Origin: JANYCO01 sp031416415
GTDB taxonomy: Bacteria; Bacteroidota; Bacteroidia; Cytophagales; Cytophagaceae
Assembly: GCA_031416415.1 (NCBI GenBank)
Contig: JANOTP010000025.1
Location: forward strand, 1 to 28,662
Direction: 5' to 3'
DNA length: 28,662 nt
Positions 26,648 to 28,662 of the stretch are shown piece by piece (position 1 is the first letter of the stretch; the number at the start of each line of letters is the position of its first letter). The notes beneath the pieces are model-generated. The model did not search any database. It was not told the DNA's origin and worked only from the letters and a program-made list of their open reading frames with translations. The translations under genes were made by a program, and so were the position numbers.

Positions 26648-27397
26648 ATGATTACTAAAAACGACCGTTTTTCCCAGATTATTAATCAGAATAAATCACT
26701 TTCCTCCGTACTCGAATTATTTGGAGTAGGAGAGAGCGATTATAATAAAACTATAGAACAGCTTGGATTAGAATTAAGCATCAATCCTGACTTTATGGTT
26801 GCTATTATAAAAGCTATTGATCAAGACCATAAGCCAGATAAAAAGTTGCTAATGAAGTTTCCAATAGAAACTATTTTAGACTACTTAAAAAAAACACATC
26901 GTTATTATTTAGAAAAGAAAATTCCAGAAATAGAGCAGTCGCTTCATGATATTATTCGTCAGAATAACCAAGAAAATTCTGTAATGTTTGCTTTAGGGAA
27001 TCTATTTATTGCCTATAAGAAAAAACTTACAGATCATATAAAAAGTGAAGAAGAAGAATTGTTTCCTTATATAGAATTTTTGATCAATCAAATGCGTGGA
27101 GATTTTAATTTTAAAGCCTCTAGTAAAATTATTTCTAAATTTACAATACATCATTTTGAAGAATCACATAGTAATGTAGAGGAAGATATAGAAAAAACTC
27201 GTGAAACAATTGTACGATATTCACCTAAACAATCTTTCGTGATGTCGTATAGAATATTTTTAAATCAATTAGATATTTTTGAGAAAGATTTACACCGCCA
27301 TTCCATTATTGAGGATCAAGTTTTAGTTCCAAAGGCTCTTCAACTAGAAGATTTTGTGAAGACTATGGTGATTAAGTCTAAAAATAGTAATGGGTAG
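26648..27397 (+). CDS. Hemerythrin-like di-iron protein (RIC/YtfE-type without the cysteine domain)
   Basis: 249 residues. The C-terminal half is a four-helix hemerythrin bundle with likely iron ligands H84, H130, E134, H174, E178, H218 and E222, in motifs such as LTDHIKSEEEELFPY and HRHSIIEDQVLVPKA. RIC proteins (YtfE/ScdA) repair iron-sulfur clusters after nitric oxide or oxidative damage. They normally begin with a short domain carrying a Cys-Cys or CCG motif. Here the N-terminal ~75 residues look related (ELFGVGESDYNKTIEQL) but contain no cysteine at all. The iron-handling role is therefore inferred from the bundle. The start ATG is the only good one. It is plus-strand, single, and followed by the structured RNA region. 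Confidence 0.8.
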   Translation: MITKNDRFSQIINQNKSLSSVLELFGVGESDYNKTIEQLGLELSINPDFMVAIIKAIDQDHKPDKKLLMKFPIETILDYLKKTHRYYLEKKIPEIEQSLHDIIRQNNQENSVMFALGNLFIAYKKKLTDHIKSEEEELFPYIEFLINQMRGDFNFKASSKIISKFTIHHFEESHSNVEEDIEKTRETIVRYSPKQSFVMSYRIFLNQLDIFEKDLHRHSIIEDQVLVPKALQLEDFVKTMVIKSKNSNG

Positions 27398-27555
27398 TAG
27401 AATGTATTTTTTTTTAATTTTATTTTTTGTTAAAGCATGTAAATTAACTTAGTTTGTCAGATTAGTTATTTACACTAGTTATTTTTTATTGCCACATTAT
27501 TCCTGTATTCTTTAAATATAAGCTAGATTTTAATACTACGTTCAATAAAATTCTT

Positions 27556-27563
27556 TATCTTTG
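27556..27563 (+). promoter_or_regulatory. -7 element for the structured RNA
   Basis: TATCTTTG matches TAnnTTTG exactly and ends 3 bases before the first paired base of the RNA, the expected distance to the transcription start. No clear TTTG is found near -33. Confidence 0.5.
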
Positions 27564-27566
27564 AAT

Positions 27567-27713
27567 GCAAGTTTGTATAGGTTGCCAAAAGGCCGATATA
27601 TGCTCATGGATTATATAAAAAATCGTTTATCTGCACTGAATAAGTCACATAACATTTTTTCCACTAAAAATTATGAGTGCGCCGGCAATTGATTTACAAA
27701 CTTGCTTTTTTTT
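27567..27713 (+). ncRNA. Candidate 6S-like structured small RNA
   Basis: About 147 bases with no ORF. A perfect 11-bp closing stem pairs 27567-27577 with 27695-27705 and is directly followed by a run of eight T (27706-27713), like an intrinsic terminator. Inside it, a second stem pairs 27580-27586 with 27684-27690, followed by 27591-27593 with 27681-27683 across an AAAA bulge. Another stem pairs 27603-27607 with 27673-27677, leaving a large A+T-rich interior. A promoter-like TATCTTTG sits just upstream. The long rod closed at both ends, its length and its autonomous promoter recall 6S RNA, including the 6S-Flavo class of Bacteroidota. Identity with 6S is inference; a transcribed structured RNA is well supported. 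Confidence 0.6.
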
Positions 27714-27792
27714 GCATATCACCAACTCAATTAAGCACTTGCTTAACGTTATTAAAATTTCCATAACGAATAACCTGATGTTTAATCAATGT

Positions 27793-28524
27793 CTATTTCT
27801 TTTCAACAAAAAGTAAGTTGTTTTCTCTAATATAAGCAGTTTTAGAATGCCATTTTATCTCACACCAGATGTCATTCGTTCCATTAATAGTTACTCTGTG
27901 TCCTTTGTTAATTTGACCGATTAGTTCTGAACCAGCAGAAGGAGCTGACATTAATGGCGCATCGTTGCTGATTATAGCTTTTTCAGGAATTATGTTATAG
28001 TTGGATATTACATAAACCGCACCTAAGATTATCATGAAAACAAGAGCTCGTAAAGCTATTCCTTTCTTTTGGCCTCTTTTGATATAAATATATAAAAGAA
28101 ATAGCCCAGAAGTGCCTAAAAATGCAAAAACGATATAGGTGTAATAGCTATCATATAGTGAATTAAAAAAAACCAGGTCATTGTAATCATAACCTTCCAA
28201 GTTGTATCGTGCAGCTAATTCATCCATTTTTTTCAAAACCCTCTTATCATGTATTTTATAATAATATTGATTAAGATAATAAAGAGCATGCGTATAATCA
28301 CCTAATCCTTCTTTTATAAGCGAGAGCCGAATAAGCATTCTTGGAGAGTAAAAGCCCGATTGGAAACATTGTTCATAAAACTCCATAGATTCTGTGTATT
28401 GCTTCTTTTCGAAAAGGGAATCAGCAGATGCTAGCTTTTTAAAATAATTATTTTGGCCATATACGTCTGATGAGTAATAAATTACATATAATGTTAATAA
28501 TATTTTAAATAATTTCCTGCACAT
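27793..28524 (-). CDS. TPR and SH3-domain membrane protein (BatE-like)
   Basis: 243 residues. A signal peptide (to about residue 23, VYGQ) is followed by two or three TPR-like helical repeats (about 28-110: ADSLFEKKQYTESMEFYEQC, LGDYTHALYYLNQYY). Two membrane segments follow (about 128-148 and 155-177). The C-terminal domain (about 180-243) is a small bacterial SH3-like barrel: APSAGSELIGQINKGHRVTI, then WCEIKWHSKTAYIRENNLLF. The layout resembles BatE-type proteins of the Bacteroidota aerotolerance operon, but no BatA/B/C/D neighbours are here, so I do not assign a symbol. Its ATG is two bases from the tRNA promoter on the opposite strand. Confidence 0.75.
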   Translation of the reverse strand: MCRKLFKILLTLYVIYYSSDVYGQNNYFKKLASADSLFEKKQYTESMEFYEQCFQSGFYSPRMLIRLSLIKEGLGDYTHALYYLNQYYYKIHDKRVLKKMDELAARYNLEGYDYNDLVFFNSLYDSYYTYIVFAFLGTSGLFLLYIYIKRGQKKGIALRALVFMIILGAVYVISNYNIIPEKAIISNDAPLMSAPSAGSELIGQINKGHRVTINGTNDIWCEIKWHSKTAYIRENNLLFVEKK

Positions 28525-28526
28525 TG

Positions 28527-28558
28527 TTTGTTATTATAGAAAAGGTCTGCTACTTTTG
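28527..28558 (+). promoter_or_regulatory. Bacteroidota-type promoter of tRNA-Lys
   Basis: TTTG at 28527-28530 and TACTTTTG at 28551-28558 with a 20-base spacer: an essentially ideal match to the family consensus. Transcription would start near 28565, leaving a leader of about 43 bases before the mature tRNA 5' end. Confidence 0.75.
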
Positions 28559-28607
28559 CATCCGCAATTAAGGAAAAATATCTGGTATTGTAACAGTAAA
28601 AATAGAA

Positions 28608-28662
28608 GATTCCGTAGCTCAGCTGGTAGAGCAATACACTTTTAATGTATGGGTCCTGGGTT
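28608..28662 (+). tRNA. tRNA-Lys (anticodon UUU), 3' end beyond the window
   Basis: The acceptor arm begins at 28608 (GATTCCG), followed by TA and a D-arm with the standard GCTCAGCTGGTAGAGC. The anticodon stem pairs 28634-28638 with 28646-28650, and the 7-base loop CTTTTAA gives anticodon TTT at 28641-28643. The variable loop and the 5' side of the T-arm (CCTGGGTT) are present; the rest is cut off by the window end. Confidence 0.93.

Noticed and set aside
27567..27713. SRP RNA, tmRNA or a riboswitch
   Set aside because: No GGAA-tetraloop SRP motif, no tmRNA length or alanine acceptor arm, and the unit ends in its own T-run with the nearest downstream gene on the other strand.
1..28662. CRISPR array, prophage or toxin-antitoxin pair
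   Set aside because: No regularly spaced direct repeats, no cas or phage structural genes, and no pair of small overlapping genes were seen.

Overview
The window is a chimera of two unrelated DNAs. Bases 1 to about 550 are G+C-rich. They look like part of an integron cassette array: an attC recombination site cut by the left window edge, followed by one cassette open reading frame. From about 550 to the end the DNA is A+T-rich (about one third G+C by eye) and reads as one consistent chromosome segment of a Bacteroidota bacterium, probably Cytophagales-like. The support is GldC (gliding motility), a type IX secretion C-terminal sorting domain on a GH9 cellulase, 7TMR-DISM and PAS-rich sensors, little use of Shine-Dalgarno sites, and several exact TAnnTTTG promoter elements. 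The junction cuts both the cassette ORF and a response regulator, with no second attC between them. An assembly or amplification artefact is therefore the simplest reading.

Layout of the Bacteroidota part: a multi-PAS histidine kinase with a truncated response regulator (minus); queA and ispD (plus), separated by a perfect 17-bp hairpin; gldC and a membrane-anchored patatin-like lipase (minus); then a plus-strand run of pyrD, a class A beta-lactamase-like serine hydrolase and a 7TMR-DISM receptor whose kinase position is taken by an IS1595-transposase-type zinc ribbon. Next come a secreted GH9 cellulase with a T9SS tail (plus) and a minus-strand block of dtd, recG, a DCC-family protein, a YhcG-like PDDEXK nuclease and a TIGR02117 protein. 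After that lie a second secreted glycosidase (clan-A/GH5-like with an N-terminal carbohydrate-binding module), an unknown 147-aa protein and an MBL-fold hydrolase in one plus-strand run. The right end holds a Cache-like/HAMP/GAF sensor with no output domain (minus), a hemerythrin-like di-iron protein (plus), a candidate 6S-like structured RNA, a TPR/SH3 membrane protein (minus) and the 5' part of tRNA-Lys(UUU).

The coherent biology is that of a gliding, cellulose-using bacterium with several membrane sensors. The two items most worth follow-up are the sensor/transposase-zinc-ribbon fusion at 10726-12537 and the structured RNA at 27567-27713. I saw no CRISPR array, prophage, intact insertion sequence or rRNA.
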